Shown: positions 52,756-61,663, counted from the stretch's first letter. The stretch: 64,000 nt of DNA from Brucella intermedia LMG 3301 (GCF_000182645.1 NZ_ACQA01000002.1:372001-436000), one strand, 5' to 3'. Notes: generated from the letters alone by a model not told the origin. Numbers and translations are program-made.

Positions 52756-53630
52756 TGGAGCCGTTTCGCTGCATAGCCGATCTGCGCGGGGAATTGATGG
52801 AAAGCCCGGTCTGGGATGATCGCAGGCAGACACTCTTTGCCTGCGATATCGAGGGGCGACGCATATATGAAATCGACCTTGACCGGGGGCCGCTTCGCGA
52901 ATGGTCTTTCGACAGCAAGGTGGCAAGCCTCGGATTGACCGAAAGCGGGAGGCTTGTCGTGGCGCTATCGCGCGAGGTCGTGCTGTTTGATCCTGAAACC
53001 GGCAGTCAGGAAGCGTTATGGTCCGCCTTTGACGAGCCTGCAACGTCCCGCCTTAATGACGGCAAGGTCGGTCCCGACGGCGCGTTCTGGGTCGGCAGCA
53101 TGGATGGCCGTCCCGAGCGCGAGCCCATATCGCGGCTTTATCGGGTGACGGGGGATGGCAATGCATCCGTGAAGGCCGACGGCTTCAGGATTTCAAACGG
53201 CCTCGCCTGGACGGCGGATGGCAGAACCATGTTTCATACGGATTCACGCGGGCCGTGGATCGACCGCTACGACTTTGACCCGGAGACGGGTGGCGTCAGC
53301 GGGCGCAAGCGCATCCGCGATCTCGATGAGCAGAGCGGCAGGCCGGATGGCGGGGCTTGCGATGCCGGGGGCGCTTATTGGAGCGCGGGCGTATCGGCGG
53401 GTGTCCTGAACCGCTTCGACCGTGACGGCAATCTGCTGGAAAAGATTCCAGTCCCGGTTCCAGCCCCGACAATGCCCTGTTTTTGCGGACCGGACCTCAC
53501 ACTTCTGGCCATCACTTCGCATCGGCAGGTGCCGGGCGCGGCACTGGACGCAGCGCCCCTGTCGGGCGGCGTGTTTCTGGCCGCGGCTTCGGTTGCCGGT
53601 GCCGCGGTGCACCGGATGAGGGGCGTGTGA
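52752..53630 (+). CDS. SMP-30/gluconolactonase-family lactonase
   Basis: The 292-residue beta-propeller has the metal residues in LMESPVWDD (Glu), the RLNDGKVGPDGAFWVGSM segment (Asn/Asp) and ISNGLAWTADG (Asn). The family opens sugar lactones such as arabinolactone, gluconolactone or xylonolactone. Translational coupling with the preceding dehydratase implies one pathway. Confidence 0.9.
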   Translation: MMEPFRCIADLRGELMESPVWDDRRQTLFACDIEGRRIYEIDLDRGPLREWSFDSKVASLGLTESGRLVVALSREVVLFDPETGSQEALWSAFDEPATSRLNDGKVGPDGAFWVGSMDGRPEREPISRLYRVTGDGNASVKADGFRISNGLAWTADGRTMFHTDSRGPWIDRYDFDPETGGVSGRKRIRDLDEQSGRPDGGACDAGGAYWSAGVSAGVLNRFDRDGNLLEKIPVPVPAPTMPCFCGPDLTLLAITSHRQVPGAALDAAPLSGGVFLAAASVAGAAVHRMRGV

Positions 53631-53660
53631 CGTGACCGCCCGGCTGCTCCCAAACCAATT

Positions 53661-53702
53661 ATTTCTCCCGGAAGCCGCTTATGCCTTTCGGGATGCGCTC
53701 TG
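53661..53702. repeat. Possible fragment of a palindromic repeat
   Basis: CCGGAAGCCGCTTATGCC and TTTCGGGATGCGCTC resemble one half of the element at 56188. It lies between the lactonase and IlvD/Edd genes. Match is partial. Confidence 0.35.
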
Positions 53703-53718
53703 ATCGGGAAGGTAGGAA

Positions 53719-55452
53719 ATGACCAGAAAGACCTATGGTGATCTGCGTTCGGCGCGCTGGATGCTGCCGGACGACCAACGTTCATTCGGGCATCGCTCGC
53801 GCACCATGCAGATGGGATATGATCCGGTCGACTGGGAAGGCCGTCCGATCATCGCCGTCATAAATACATGGTCCGAGGCGCAGCCGTGCCATATGCATTT
53901 CAAGGACCGGGTGGAGTGGGTCAAGCGCGGCATCCTGCAGGCGGGCGGCTTCCCGATGGAGTTGCCTGCACTGTCGCTGTCGGAAAATTTCGTGAAGCCG
54001 ACCACGATGCTCTACCGCAACATGCTGGCGATGGAGACCGAGGAACTGCTGCGCTCGCATCCGATCGACGGCGCGGTGCTGATGGGCGGCTGCGACAAGA
54101 CCACGCCGGGCCTCGTCATGGGCGCGGTCAGCATGGGCCTGCCGTTCATCTTCCTGCCTGCCGGGCCGATGCTGCGCGGCAATTATGCCGGTAAATATCT
54201 GGGCTCCGGCACGGACGGCTTCAAATATTGGGACGAGCGCCGCGCAGGCACCATCTCGAAGGAGGAATGGCAGGGGATCGAGGGCGGCATCGCAAGGTCC
54301 TACGGCCATTGCATGACCATGGGAACCGCATCGACCATGACCGCGATTGCCGAAGCCATGGGGCTGACGCTTCCCGGTGCGTCGTCCATCCCGGCCGCGG
54401 ACGCCAATCACCAGCGCATGTCCACGCAATGCGGCCGCCGCATCGTGGAGATGGTCTGGGAAGACCTGACGCCGGAAAAGATCATGACGCCTGCCGCGAT
54501 CACCAATGCGGTCACGGTTGCGATGGCCACCGGATGCTCGACAAACGCCATCATTCATCTGATCGCGATGGCGCGCCGGGCGGGCGTGCCGCTGGAACTG
54601 GACGATCTCGACCGCATCGGCCGCACGACGCCGGTGATCGCCAATATCAGGCCGTCCGGCACCACCTATCTGATGGAGGATTTCTTTTATGCGGGCGGGC
54701 TGCGAGCATTGATGAAGCAGCTCGGCGGCAAGCTCGATCCGTCCGCGATAACCGTGACCGGCAAGCCGCTCACCGATGGTCTGGAGGACGTCAAAATCTG
54801 GAATGAGGACGTGATCCGTCCGCTGTCCAATCCGGTCTATCACGAAGGGTCGCTTGCGGTGCTGAAAGGCAATCTCTGTCCCGATGGCGCGGTGATTAAG
54901 CCTGCTGCCTGCGATCCGCGCTTCCACCGCCACACGGGACCGGCGCTTGTGGCCGACAGCTATCCCGACCTGAAGAAGATCATCGATGATCCGGACTACC
55001 CGATGACGCCGGACACGGTGCTGGTGCTGCGCAATGCCGGTCCGCAGGGCGGGCCGGGGATGCCGGAATGGGGGATGATCCCGATGCCGAAGGCGCTTTT
55101 GAAGCTTGGGCTGCGCGATATGGTGCGCATTTCGGATGCGCGCATGTCGGGAACCAGTTTCGGCGCCTGCGTCCTGCATGTCGCCCCTGAATCCTTCATC
55201 GGCGGGCCGCTCGCCCTTTTGAAGACCGGCGACATGGTGGAACTCGATATTCCGGCCCGCAGCCTCAACATGCTGGTTTCGGAGGCGGAACTGGCGGCGC
55301 GGCGCGCAGCCTGGCAGGCGCCGCCGCCCAAATATGAGCGCGGCTACGGGTTCGTGTTCTCCAAGCATGTCGAACAGGCCGACAAGGGCTGCGATTTCGA
55401 CTTCCTGAAAACCGATTTCGGCCGTCCCGTCGACGAACCGGTCATCTATTGA
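53719..55452 (+). CDS. IlvD/Edd-family dehydratase, L-arabinonate-dehydratase-like
   Basis: The 577-residue protein has three probable [2Fe-2S] cysteines, C57 (QPCHMHF), C125 (GGCDKTTPG) and C198 (GHCMTMGTAS). They are spaced as in the characterised sugar-acid dehydratases of this family. The C-terminal active Ser segment is SDARMSGTSFGAC. It should convert an aldonate to its 2-keto-3-deoxy acid. The most likely reading is a pentonate such as L-arabinonate, but related substrates (xylonate, galactonate, fuconate) cannot be excluded. AGGTAGGAA precedes the start. Confidence 0.9.
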   Translation: MTRKTYGDLRSARWMLPDDQRSFGHRSRTMQMGYDPVDWEGRPIIAVINTWSEAQPCHMHFKDRVEWVKRGILQAGGFPMELPALSLSENFVKPTTMLYRNMLAMETEELLRSHPIDGAVLMGGCDKTTPGLVMGAVSMGLPFIFLPAGPMLRGNYAGKYLGSGTDGFKYWDERRAGTISKEEWQGIEGGIARSYGHCMTMGTASTMTAIAEAMGLTLPGASSIPAADANHQRMSTQCGRRIVEMVWEDLTPEKIMTPAAITNAVTVAMATGCSTNAIIHLIAMARRAGVPLELDDLDRIGRTTPVIANIRPSGTTYLMEDFFYAGGLRALMKQLGGKLDPSAITVTGKPLTDGLEDVKIWNEDVIRPLSNPVYHEGSLAVLKGNLCPDGAVIKPAACDPRFHRHTGPALVADSYPDLKKIIDDPDYPMTPDTVLVLRNAGPQGGPGMPEWGMIPMPKALLKLGLRDMVRISDARMSGTSFGACVLHVAPESFIGGPLALLKTGDMVELDIPARSLNMLVSEAELAARRAAWQAPPPKYERGYGFVFSKHVEQADKGCDFDFLKTDFGRPVDEPVIY

Positions 55453-55464
55453 AAGGCAGCTTAG

Positions 55465-56190
55465 ATGTCAGATTATGTGCTTTCCGACGAAACGCGGGCG
55501 AAGCTGAAGGCGGTTTCGACGGCTTCCGTCGCGACCGCGCTTTACAAGCGCGGTCTGCGCAACCAGTTCATCCAGGGCGTGCTGCCGGTGGCGCGCAAGC
55601 GCGAGAACATGGTCGGGCAGGCCTTCACGCTCCGCTATATCCCGGCGCGTGAGGATCGCAATCCCATCACGGTTTTTCGCAATCCGGACCACAAGCAGCG
55701 CGTTGCGATAGAAACCTGCCCGCCCGGTTGCGTGCTGGTGATGGATGCGCGCAAGGATGCGCGCGCGGCGACCGCCGGGTCGATCCTGGTGACGAGGCTC
55801 GCCCTGCGCGGCGCGGCCGGCATCGTTTCGGACGGCGGCTTTCGCGATGTGAGCGGCATCGGCGAGCTGGACATGCCCGCCTATTGCGCAAAGCCCTCCG
55901 CGCCGACCAACCTGACGCTGCATGAGGCGGTGGACATCAACGTGCCGATCGCCTGCGGCGATGCGGCGGTGTTTCCCGGCGATGTGCTGGTCGGCGACGC
56001 CGATGGCGTCATGGTCGTTCCCGCCCATCTGGCCGATGAAATCGCCGCCGAATGCACGGCCATGGAAACCTATGAGGATTTCGTGCTGGAAGAGGTGCTG
56101 AACGGTGCCGCCATTGTCGGCCTTTATCCGTGCACGAAGGAAGAGAACGAGCGCAAGTTCCAGAACTGGCGCGAAAGGAAGGGCCGTTAG
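55465..56190 (+). CDS. RraA-family protein (HMG aldolase-like)
   Basis: The 241-residue protein has the RraA/DlpA-fold segments QAFTLRYIPARED, GSILVTRLALRGAAGIVSDGGFRD and FPGDVLVGDADGVMVVPAHLADE. Catabolic members such as HMG and oxaloacetate aldolases share the GxxRD motif, seen here as GGFRD. Its place at the end of a sugar-acid operon favours an aldolase or decarboxylase over RNase regulation. The TAG stop opens a palindromic repeat. Confidence 0.88.
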   Translation: MSDYVLSDETRAKLKAVSTASVATALYKRGLRNQFIQGVLPVARKRENMVGQAFTLRYIPAREDRNPITVFRNPDHKQRVAIETCPPGCVLVMDARKDARAATAGSILVTRLALRGAAGIVSDGGFRDVSGIGELDMPAYCAKPSAPTNLTLHEAVDINVPIACGDAAVFPGDVLVGDADGVMVVPAHLADEIAAECTAMETYEDFVLEEVLNGAAIVGLYPCTKEENERKFQNWRERKGR

Positions 56191-56246
56191 AGCAGTTTCG
56201 ATCCGATTGGAACGCGCATCATTTCACAATTTTCGGGATGCGCTCC
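56188..56246. repeat. Palindromic repeat after the RraA-family gene
   Basis: It runs from TAGAGCAGTTTCG to TTTTCGGGATGCGCTCC and has an internal CATTTCACAATTTTC, a variant of the CGCTTCACACTTTTC core seen near 18.5 kb. It provides the stop codon of the preceding gene. Confidence 0.65.
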
Positions 56247-56252
56247 AACAAA

Positions 56253-56277
56253 AAAGGGAGGCGTTGCGCCTCCCTTT
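56253..56277. terminator. Bidirectional terminator between the sugar-acid and ribose-type loci
   Basis: AAAGGGAGGC (56253-56262) pairs with GCCTCCCTTT (56268-56277). It suits the converging RraA-family and binding-protein genes. Confidence 0.85.
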
Positions 56278-56300
56278 CGAACATTTGGGACTGCCGTGGT

Positions 56301-57242
56301 TTAATAAAGCACGTTCTTGGCTTCCGGCTTGTCGATATTGTCCTTGGTGACGACAACAGCGCCCGTGTCGACGAACTTCTCGACCTTTTCCTTGTTCAGC
56401 ACCTTCAGCAGGGTTTCGATGCCCTTTTCGCCCATCTGGTAGGAACCCTGAACGACGATGGCGTTCAGCGTGCCGTCCTTGACGAATTCCTGCAGGTCCT
56501 GATTGCCGTCGAAGCCGATGGCGGTCAGCTTGCCGGACTTGCCTGCCTGCTTGATCGCGCGGCCCATGCCGATGGCGGTCGGTTCATTGGCGCCGAAGAT
56601 GCCGACGAGATCGCCATTGGCCGCCAGAACGTCGGTGGTCTGGTTGAGCGCGGTCGCCATCTGCGACTGCGAGTAATAGGGGCCGACGATTTCCAGCTTG
56701 GAATTGGCCTTGATGTAGTCCACGAAGCCGCCGACGCGGCCGATTTCGGACCCTGCACCCGCGACATAGGACATGACGGCGATCTTGCCGGTGGTGCCTG
56801 CCTTGTCGATCAGGGCCTTGGCCGCGGCTTCGCCGGCCTTGCGGTTATCGGTGGCGAGGAAGGACTGGTAATATTTGTCGCCGCCATCGGCGAGCTGCGA
56901 GTCGATGATGACGACCGGAATGCGGGCTTCCCATGCCTTCTTCACGGCGGGCGTCAGCGCGTCCGGGTCGGAAGGGGCAAGCAGGATTGCGTCCACTTTG
57001 CGGTTCACGGCATTTTCCACCATGTTCACCTGATCGGCGATGGCCGATTCAGCCGCCGGACCCTGGAAGGTCATGGTGTGGTCCTTGGAATCCTTGATCG
57101 CGGCTTCGGCGCCCTTCTGGACGTTTTGCCAGAAAGTCGAATTCACGGTCTTCACGATAACGGCGATTTCGCCAGCCGAAGCGCTTGCCGCCCCGGCAAG
57201 GACGAAGGCCGAAGCCATCAATGCAGACACCAGTTTACGCAT
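56301..57242 (-). CDS. Ribose-type ABC transporter substrate-binding protein
   Basis: The 313-residue periplasmic protein has a signal peptide (MRKLVSALMASAFVLAGAASASA). The LacI/RbsB-like body includes STFWQNVQKGAEAAIKD, AILLAPSDPDALTPAV and GIFGANEPTAIGM. It binds a monosaccharide or related compound; which one is unknown. Last gene of the operon, unlike the other importers in the window, where the binding protein comes first. Confidence 0.92.
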   Translation of the reverse strand: MRKLVSALMASAFVLAGAASASAGEIAVIVKTVNSTFWQNVQKGAEAAIKDSKDHTMTFQGPAAESAIADQVNMVENAVNRKVDAILLAPSDPDALTPAVKKAWEARIPVVIIDSQLADGGDKYYQSFLATDNRKAGEAAAKALIDKAGTTGKIAVMSYVAGAGSEIGRVGGFVDYIKANSKLEIVGPYYSQSQMATALNQTTDVLAANGDLVGIFGANEPTAIGMGRAIKQAGKSGKLTAIGFDGNQDLQEFVKDGTLNAIVVQGSYQMGEKGIETLLKVLNKEKVEKFVDTGAVVVTKDNIDKPEAKNVLY

Positions 57243-57281
57243 GTTTTCCTCCTGTTATCGAGCTCTTGGCTCTACCCTTGC

Positions 57282-57300
57282 CGGAATGCCTCGCATTCCG
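57282..57300 (-). repeat. Hairpin between the permease and ribose-type binding-protein genes
   Basis: CGGAATGC (57282-57289) and GCATTCCG (57293-57300) pair around CTC. It lies in the 67-base gap before the binding-protein gene. Confidence 0.55.
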
Positions 57301-57309
57301 TCTCCCCTC

Positions 57310-58347
57310 TCATCGACGGTTGCGCATCTGGTCGATCCATACGGTGACCAGAATGACGAGGCCGATGATGATCTGCTGCGTGAAAGCGGAAATGCCGTTC
57401 ATGTTGAGGCCGTTCCGCAGGATTCCGATGACGAACGAGCCGATGAACGTGCCCGAAATGGTGCCGACGCCGCCAATGAGCGACGTGCCGCCGATGACCG
57501 CGCTCGCAATGGCGTCGAGTTCGTAGGCGACGCCCTCATTGGGCTGCGCGGTCACGAGGCGGGACATGAGAACGCAGCCCGTAAGCCCGGCAAGCGTTCC
57601 CGAAACGATATAGGTGAAGGCCGTCACGCGGGCGACATTGACGCCGGAAAGCCGCGCTGCCTCGGCGTTCGACCCGATGGCATAGATGTGGCGGCCAAGC
57701 ACCGTGCGGTTCAATACGAGTGCGGCCGCGATCGCGATCACGATCATCAGCACCACCGGGTAGGGGATGCCGGGGAAGGTGACGACCGGAAAGCCCTGTT
57801 CGTCGATGCTCTCGATGCGGAACAGCGATCCGTTGCCGAGCACGCCGAAGGATTCGCCAAGGCCGGAGACGGCGCGCGCGCCGGTGATCTGGAGCGCGAC
57901 GCCGCGCGCGATCAGCATCATGCCAAGCGTGGCGATGAAGGGCGGCAGCTTGAGCCGGGTGATGACAAAGCCGTTGATGAGACCGCAGAGCGATCCCGTC
58001 AGGATGCCGAGCAGCATGGCGAGCGGGATCGGCAGTGAAAGTTCCTTGACCGCAAGCGCTGCCACCACACCGGCAAGCGCCAGCACGGAGCCGACCGAAA
58101 GATCGATGCCGCCGGTGATGATGACATAGGTCGCGCCGATGCCGAGCAGCGCGATGGACGTCACCTGCAAGGCGATGGTCATCGCATTGTTGACGGTCAT
58201 GAAAGCGCTGCTGGTGACGGAAAAGATCGCCGCCAGAATGATCAGGCTGCCGACGGCCGCAAACTTCTGGATGATATCCTTCTGGCGGTCGCTGAGCCCT
58301 TTGGATTTTGCCGCCTGCTGGGGCTTGTCCGTGGTGATTTCGGCCAT
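57310..58347 (-). CDS. Ribose-type ABC transporter permease
   Basis: The 345-residue BPD_transp_2 membrane protein has the segments GIDLSVGSVLALAGVVAALAV and GSNAEAARLSGVNVARV, as in RbsC/XylH. ATG 58347 chosen; an earlier in-frame start adds 14 residues that overlap the ATPase end. Pairs with the upstream double ATPase and the binding protein downstream. Confidence 0.93.
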   Translation of the reverse strand: MAEITTDKPQQAAKSKGLSDRQKDIIQKFAAVGSLIILAAIFSVTSSAFMTVNNAMTIALQVTSIALLGIGATYVIITGGIDLSVGSVLALAGVVAALAVKELSLPIPLAMLLGILTGSLCGLINGFVITRLKLPPFIATLGMMLIARGVALQITGARAVSGLGESFGVLGNGSLFRIESIDEQGFPVVTFPGIPYPVVLMIVIAIAAALVLNRTVLGRHIYAIGSNAEAARLSGVNVARVTAFTYIVSGTLAGLTGCVLMSRLVTAQPNEGVAYELDAIASAVIGGTSLIGGVGTISGTFIGSFVIGILRNGLNMNGISAFTQQIIIGLVILVTVWIDQMRNRR

Positions 58348-58357
58348 TACTGCGTCC

Positions 58358-59899
58358 TCATTTGTCCTGCCGGCCCCGACCGGAGGCATAGGTCATGATT
58401 TCTTCCTGCGTTGTCGCAGCCGTATCGAGGACCGCGGTGATGCGCCCCTCGTGAAAGACCGCCACGCGGTCCGAAAGCCCCAGAATTTCCGGCAGTTCCG
58501 AGCTGATCAGCACGATGCCGATGCCTCTTGCGGCCAGCTCGTCCATGATCTGGTAGATGGCGAACTTCGCGCCCACGTCGATGCCGCGCGTCGGTTCGTC
58601 GAAGAACATGATGCGCGGCTCGCGGAACAGCCACTTGCCGATGATGATCTTCTGCTGGTTGCCGCCCGACAGCAGGCGAACGGGCTGGGCCAGCCCCGGC
58701 GTCTTGATGTTGAGAAGATCGACATAGCGCTGGCTTGCCTGCCGGTGGCGCTCGAAATCGATAACGCCATAGGCGCTGCTGACGGCTTCCATATTGGCGA
58801 GGGTCAGATTGGCATCGACCGGCATCTTGACAGCCAGTCCCTGCGCCTTGCGGTCTTCCGACAGGTAGGCGATGCCTGCCTCAATTGCGTCGCGCGGGCT
58901 GGTGATGGAAAGCGTATCGCCTTCGAGCACGATGGTTCCGGCATCATGCGGATCGGCGCCGAAGATCGCGCGCGCAACTTCGGTTCGTCCCGCGCCCATC
59001 AGCCCGGCAAAGCCAAGGATTTCGCCGCGCCTGAGTTCAAAGCCGATATTCTCGAAGACACCGCCCCGCGTCAGCCCGGCGACGGAGAACATCACTTCCT
59101 GCGTCGGCTTTCGCGTCGGTTCGGGAAATTTCTCGTCCAGCGAGCGCCCGACCATCCCGGCCACGATCTCATCGACGGTGACATCGTGGAAATCCTTGGT
59201 CCAGACATAGCGCCCGTCACGCAGGATGGTGACGCGGTCGACAATCTCCGCCATTTCATCGAGGCGATGCGAAATATAGACGATGCCGGTGCCCTGCGCC
59301 TTCAGTTCGCGGATGACCCTGAACAGAAGCTGCGCTTCCTGTTCGGTCAGCGAGGAGGTGGGCTCGTCCATGATGAGGACGGAGGCATTGAGCGAAAGCG
59401 CCTTGGCGATCTCGACCATCTGGCATTGGGCAACGGAAAGGTTCAGCACCTGCGTGGACGGGTCGATCTTCACGCCAAGCCGGTCAAGGCAGTGCTGCGC
59501 GTCTTCCTTCAGCTTGCGGCGGTCGACAAAGAAACCGCGTTTCGGTTCGCGGGCAAGATAGATATTTTCCGCAACGCTCAGGTGCGGAATGAGGTTCAGT
59601 TCCTGATGGATGATGGCGATGCCTGCCGCTTCCGATTCAAGCGTGGAGCCGAAGCGGACCGGCTGGCCGCGATAATGGATCGTCCCGCCATCGGGCTGAT
59701 AGACACCGCTGACGATCTTCATCAGGGTCGATTTGCCCGCGCCATTTTCGCCGCAGACGGCATGAACCTCGCCCGCCCGCAATTCAAAGCTGACGTTCGA
59801 CAGGGCTTTGACGCCCGGAAATTCCTTGGAAACGGAATCCAGCTTCAGCAATACAGGCGCAGCATCCGCGCGCGCTGACGCTGACGGTAATCCTCCCAT
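58358..59899 (-). CDS. Ribose-type ABC transporter ATPase, two domains
   Basis: The 513-residue RbsA-like ATPase has a first domain with Walker A GENGAGKSTLMK and Walker B SVLIMDEPTSSL. The second domain has the variant Walker A GLMGAGRTEVAR and the signature LLSGGNQQKIIIGKW. First gene of the importer operon; two TTGGCYTGACCAR sites lie in front of it. Confidence 0.93.
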   Translation of the reverse strand: MGGLPSASARADAAPVLLKLDSVSKEFPGVKALSNVSFELRAGEVHAVCGENGAGKSTLMKIVSGVYQPDGGTIHYRGQPVRFGSTLESEAAGIAIIHQELNLIPHLSVAENIYLAREPKRGFFVDRRKLKEDAQHCLDRLGVKIDPSTQVLNLSVAQCQMVEIAKALSLNASVLIMDEPTSSLTEQEAQLLFRVIRELKAQGTGIVYISHRLDEMAEIVDRVTILRDGRYVWTKDFHDVTVDEIVAGMVGRSLDEKFPEPTRKPTQEVMFSVAGLTRGGVFENIGFELRRGEILGFAGLMGAGRTEVARAIFGADPHDAGTIVLEGDTLSITSPRDAIEAGIAYLSEDRKAQGLAVKMPVDANLTLANMEAVSSAYGVIDFERHRQASQRYVDLLNIKTPGLAQPVRLLSGGNQQKIIIGKWLFREPRIMFFDEPTRGIDVGAKFAIYQIMDELAARGIGIVLISSELPEILGLSDRVAVFHEGRITAVLDTAATTQEEIMTYASGRGRQDK

Positions 59900-59962
59900 C
59901 GCGCTTCCTCCTCGCGCAAAGTTTCGTCAACTATTGACAGAAGAAGTAGAAGGCACGCGGTT

Positions 59963-59975
59963 TCTGGTCAAGCCA
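59963..59975 (-). promoter_or_regulatory. Candidate operator 1 before the ribose-type importer
   Basis: The minus strand reads TTGGCTTGACCAG, 64 bases upstream of the ATPase start. The form TTGG...CCA is common for GntR-FCD or LacI-type regulators. It is nearly the same as the site at 60047. Confidence 0.5.
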
Positions 59976-60046
59976 ATTTTGTGCAGGCAGCAAAAAACTC
60001 GTTAGGATCGGTTGGCTCGGCCCCTAATTGCTATTGTTAGACCCAA

Positions 60047-60059
60047 TTGGCCTGACCAA
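60047..60059. promoter_or_regulatory. Candidate operator 2 before the ribose-type importer
   Basis: TTGGCCTGACCAA, an interrupted palindrome, differs from site 1 at two positions in opposite orientation and lies 84 bases from it. A pair at eight helical turns could allow a looped repressor complex. Confidence 0.5.
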
Positions 60060-60114
60060 ACTTCTGTTTTGTCGTTTTGCCTGAATTGTGAATCATTTAT
60101 TGTGAGGACAACAA

Positions 60115-60381
60115 ATGGCCGCCGGTCCCGATCAGAAGCGAGCCAGAAGAAAGCGCATCATGACTGTTATTGTGACAGTATCGCAGTATTTTATGCGGGC
60201 CGCCTCTGGAAAGAGGGGGCGTTCCTTTCTATTATTAGAACATTTCCAGCAAAAGCGCGAAGCGGTTTTGCATAGGATAATGCGTAGACAAAAAGAGATG
60301 GAGCGGTTCTGCGAACCCGTTTTAACTGGAAACGCTCTATATTCCGATCATCTGATCCCGAGGGGCAGTTTTGTATTTTGA
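60115..60381 (+). CDS. Doubtful 88-codon ORF that runs through a repeat
   Basis: The ORF has GAGGA 7 nt before its ATG and a very basic N-terminus (DQKRARRKR). From about codon 41 to 75 it is encoded by a Bru-RS-like repeat, and it overlaps the start of the CBS-domain gene. It may be a small gene changed by repeat insertion or, more likely, chance. Confidence 0.25.
   Translation: MAAGPDQKRARRKRIMTVIVTVSQYFMRAASGKRGRSFLLLEHFQQKREAVLHRIMRRQKEMERFCEPVLTGNALYSDHLIPRGSFVF
60236..60340. repeat. Bru-RS-like repeat, copy 3 (105 bp), reverse orientation
   Basis: Read on the minus strand it goes from ATAGAGCGTTTCC through CGCATTATCC and AAAACCGCTT to TTGCTGGAAATGTTCTA, parallel to copy 1 but diverged. 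It ends 30 bases before the start of the CBS-domain gene. Confidence 0.75.
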
Positions 60382-61663
60382 AATAATTACGGTCGTGCTG
60401 CTGACGATCCTCAATGGTGTTCTCGCCATGTCGGAACTCGCAGTGGTTTCCTCCCGCCCGGCACGACTGAGGGTAATGGCGGACAAGGGCAGCCGCGGCG
60501 CCCGCATGGCCATCGAACTTGCCGATAATCCAGGCCGTTTCCTGTCCACCGTCCAGATCGGCATTACGCTGGTCGGCATTCTGTCAGGTGCGTTTTCGGG
60601 TGCGACATTGGGTGCCCGTCTCTCCGGCTGGCTTCTGGCGCAGGGCATATCGCCGGCCCTTGCCGATGCGCTCGGCGTCGGTTCGGTCGTGGTGGTCATC
60701 ACCTATCTGTCGCTGATCGTCGGCGAACTCGTGCCGAAGCAGATCGCGCTGCGCGAACCGGAGGCGGTGGCAAGCCGCGTCGCCCCGACCATGACGCTCC
60801 TGTCGAAAATGGCTGCGCCGCTCGTCTGGCTTCTCGATACGTCGGGCCGTCTGGTCCTCAAGCTGCTCGGTCAGTCCGGCAAGTCGAGCGACAGCGTGAC
60901 CGACGAAGAGATCAAGTCCGTTCTCGCCGAAGCGCATAGCGCGGGCGTGATCGAGACGGAAGAATCCCGCATGATTGCAGGCGTGATGCGCCTTGCGGAC
61001 CGGACGGCGCGCGGGCTGATGACGCCGCGCATGGACGTCGAAATGGTCGATATTGAAGACAGTTTCGATGAAATCCGCCAACAGCTTCACAATACGAGCC
61101 GTTCACGGCTGCCGGTACGCGGCGAGAATTCCGATGAAGTGATCGGCGTCCTGCAAGTGCGTGATTTCTTCAACCAGCTTTCCTCCACGGGCAGCGTCAA
61201 TCTGCGCGAGATCGTCCGGGACGTTCCGGTCGTGTCGGATTTTTCCGATGCGCTGGACGTGGTGGAGGCCATTCGCGGCACGCCGACGCATATGGTGCTC
61301 GTTTATGACGAATACGGCCATTTTGAAGGGGTGATTACTGCGGGCGATGTGATCGAGGCAATCATCGGCGCCATGCAGGAAGAGGACCATATCGAGGAAA
61401 AGGCGATCGTTCGCCGTGCGGATGGTTCCTATCTCGTCTCCGGCTGGATGCCGATTGACGAATTCTCGGAATTCCTGCGTTTCCCGATTGACGAGGACGC
61501 GGAATACAACACTGTTGCCGGACTGGCGCTCGAGGAAATGAAACACCTGCCGGATGTGGGCGAAACCTTCGTCAAGAACGGATGGGTGTTCGAGATCGTC
61601 GACCTTGACGGGCGACGCATCGACAAGCTGCTGCTGACGGCGGAAGAACCCGCGACCGAGTGA
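60371..61663 (+). CDS. CorC/HlyC-family CNNM-CBS membrane protein
   Basis: The 430-residue protein has a DUF21/CNNM membrane domain (about 1-190; NGVLAMSELAVVSSRPARL, LSLIVGELVPKQIALREPE). Two CBS domains (about 205-335; LMTPRMDVEMVDIEDSFDE, HMVLVYDEYGHFEGVITAGDVIEAI) and a C-terminal CorC_HlyC domain follow. The family is linked to magnesium and cobalt efflux. The start is a TTG at 60371, preceded by GAGGGGCAG; no better ATG preserves the first helix. Confidence 0.9.
   Translation: MYFEIITVVLLTILNGVLAMSELAVVSSRPARLRVMADKGSRGARMAIELADNPGRFLSTVQIGITLVGILSGAFSGATLGARLSGWLLAQGISPALADALGVGSVVVVITYLSLIVGELVPKQIALREPEAVASRVAPTMTLLSKMAAPLVWLLDTSGRLVLKLLGQSGKSSDSVTDEEIKSVLAEAHSAGVIETEESRMIAGVMRLADRTARGLMTPRMDVEMVDIEDSFDEIRQQLHNTSRSRLPVRGENSDEVIGVLQVRDFFNQLSSTGSVNLREIVRDVPVVSDFSDALDVVEAIRGTPTHMVLVYDEYGHFEGVITAGDVIEAIIGAMQEEDHIEEKAIVRRADGSYLVSGWMPIDEFSEFLRFPIDEDAEYNTVAGLALEEMKHLPDVGETFVKNGWVFEIVDLDGRRIDKLLLTAEEPATE

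Noticed and set aside
53782..55368. Minus-strand ORF of 528 codons opposite the IlvD/Edd gene
   Set aside because: Shadow ORF typical of high-GC coding DNA; no domain.
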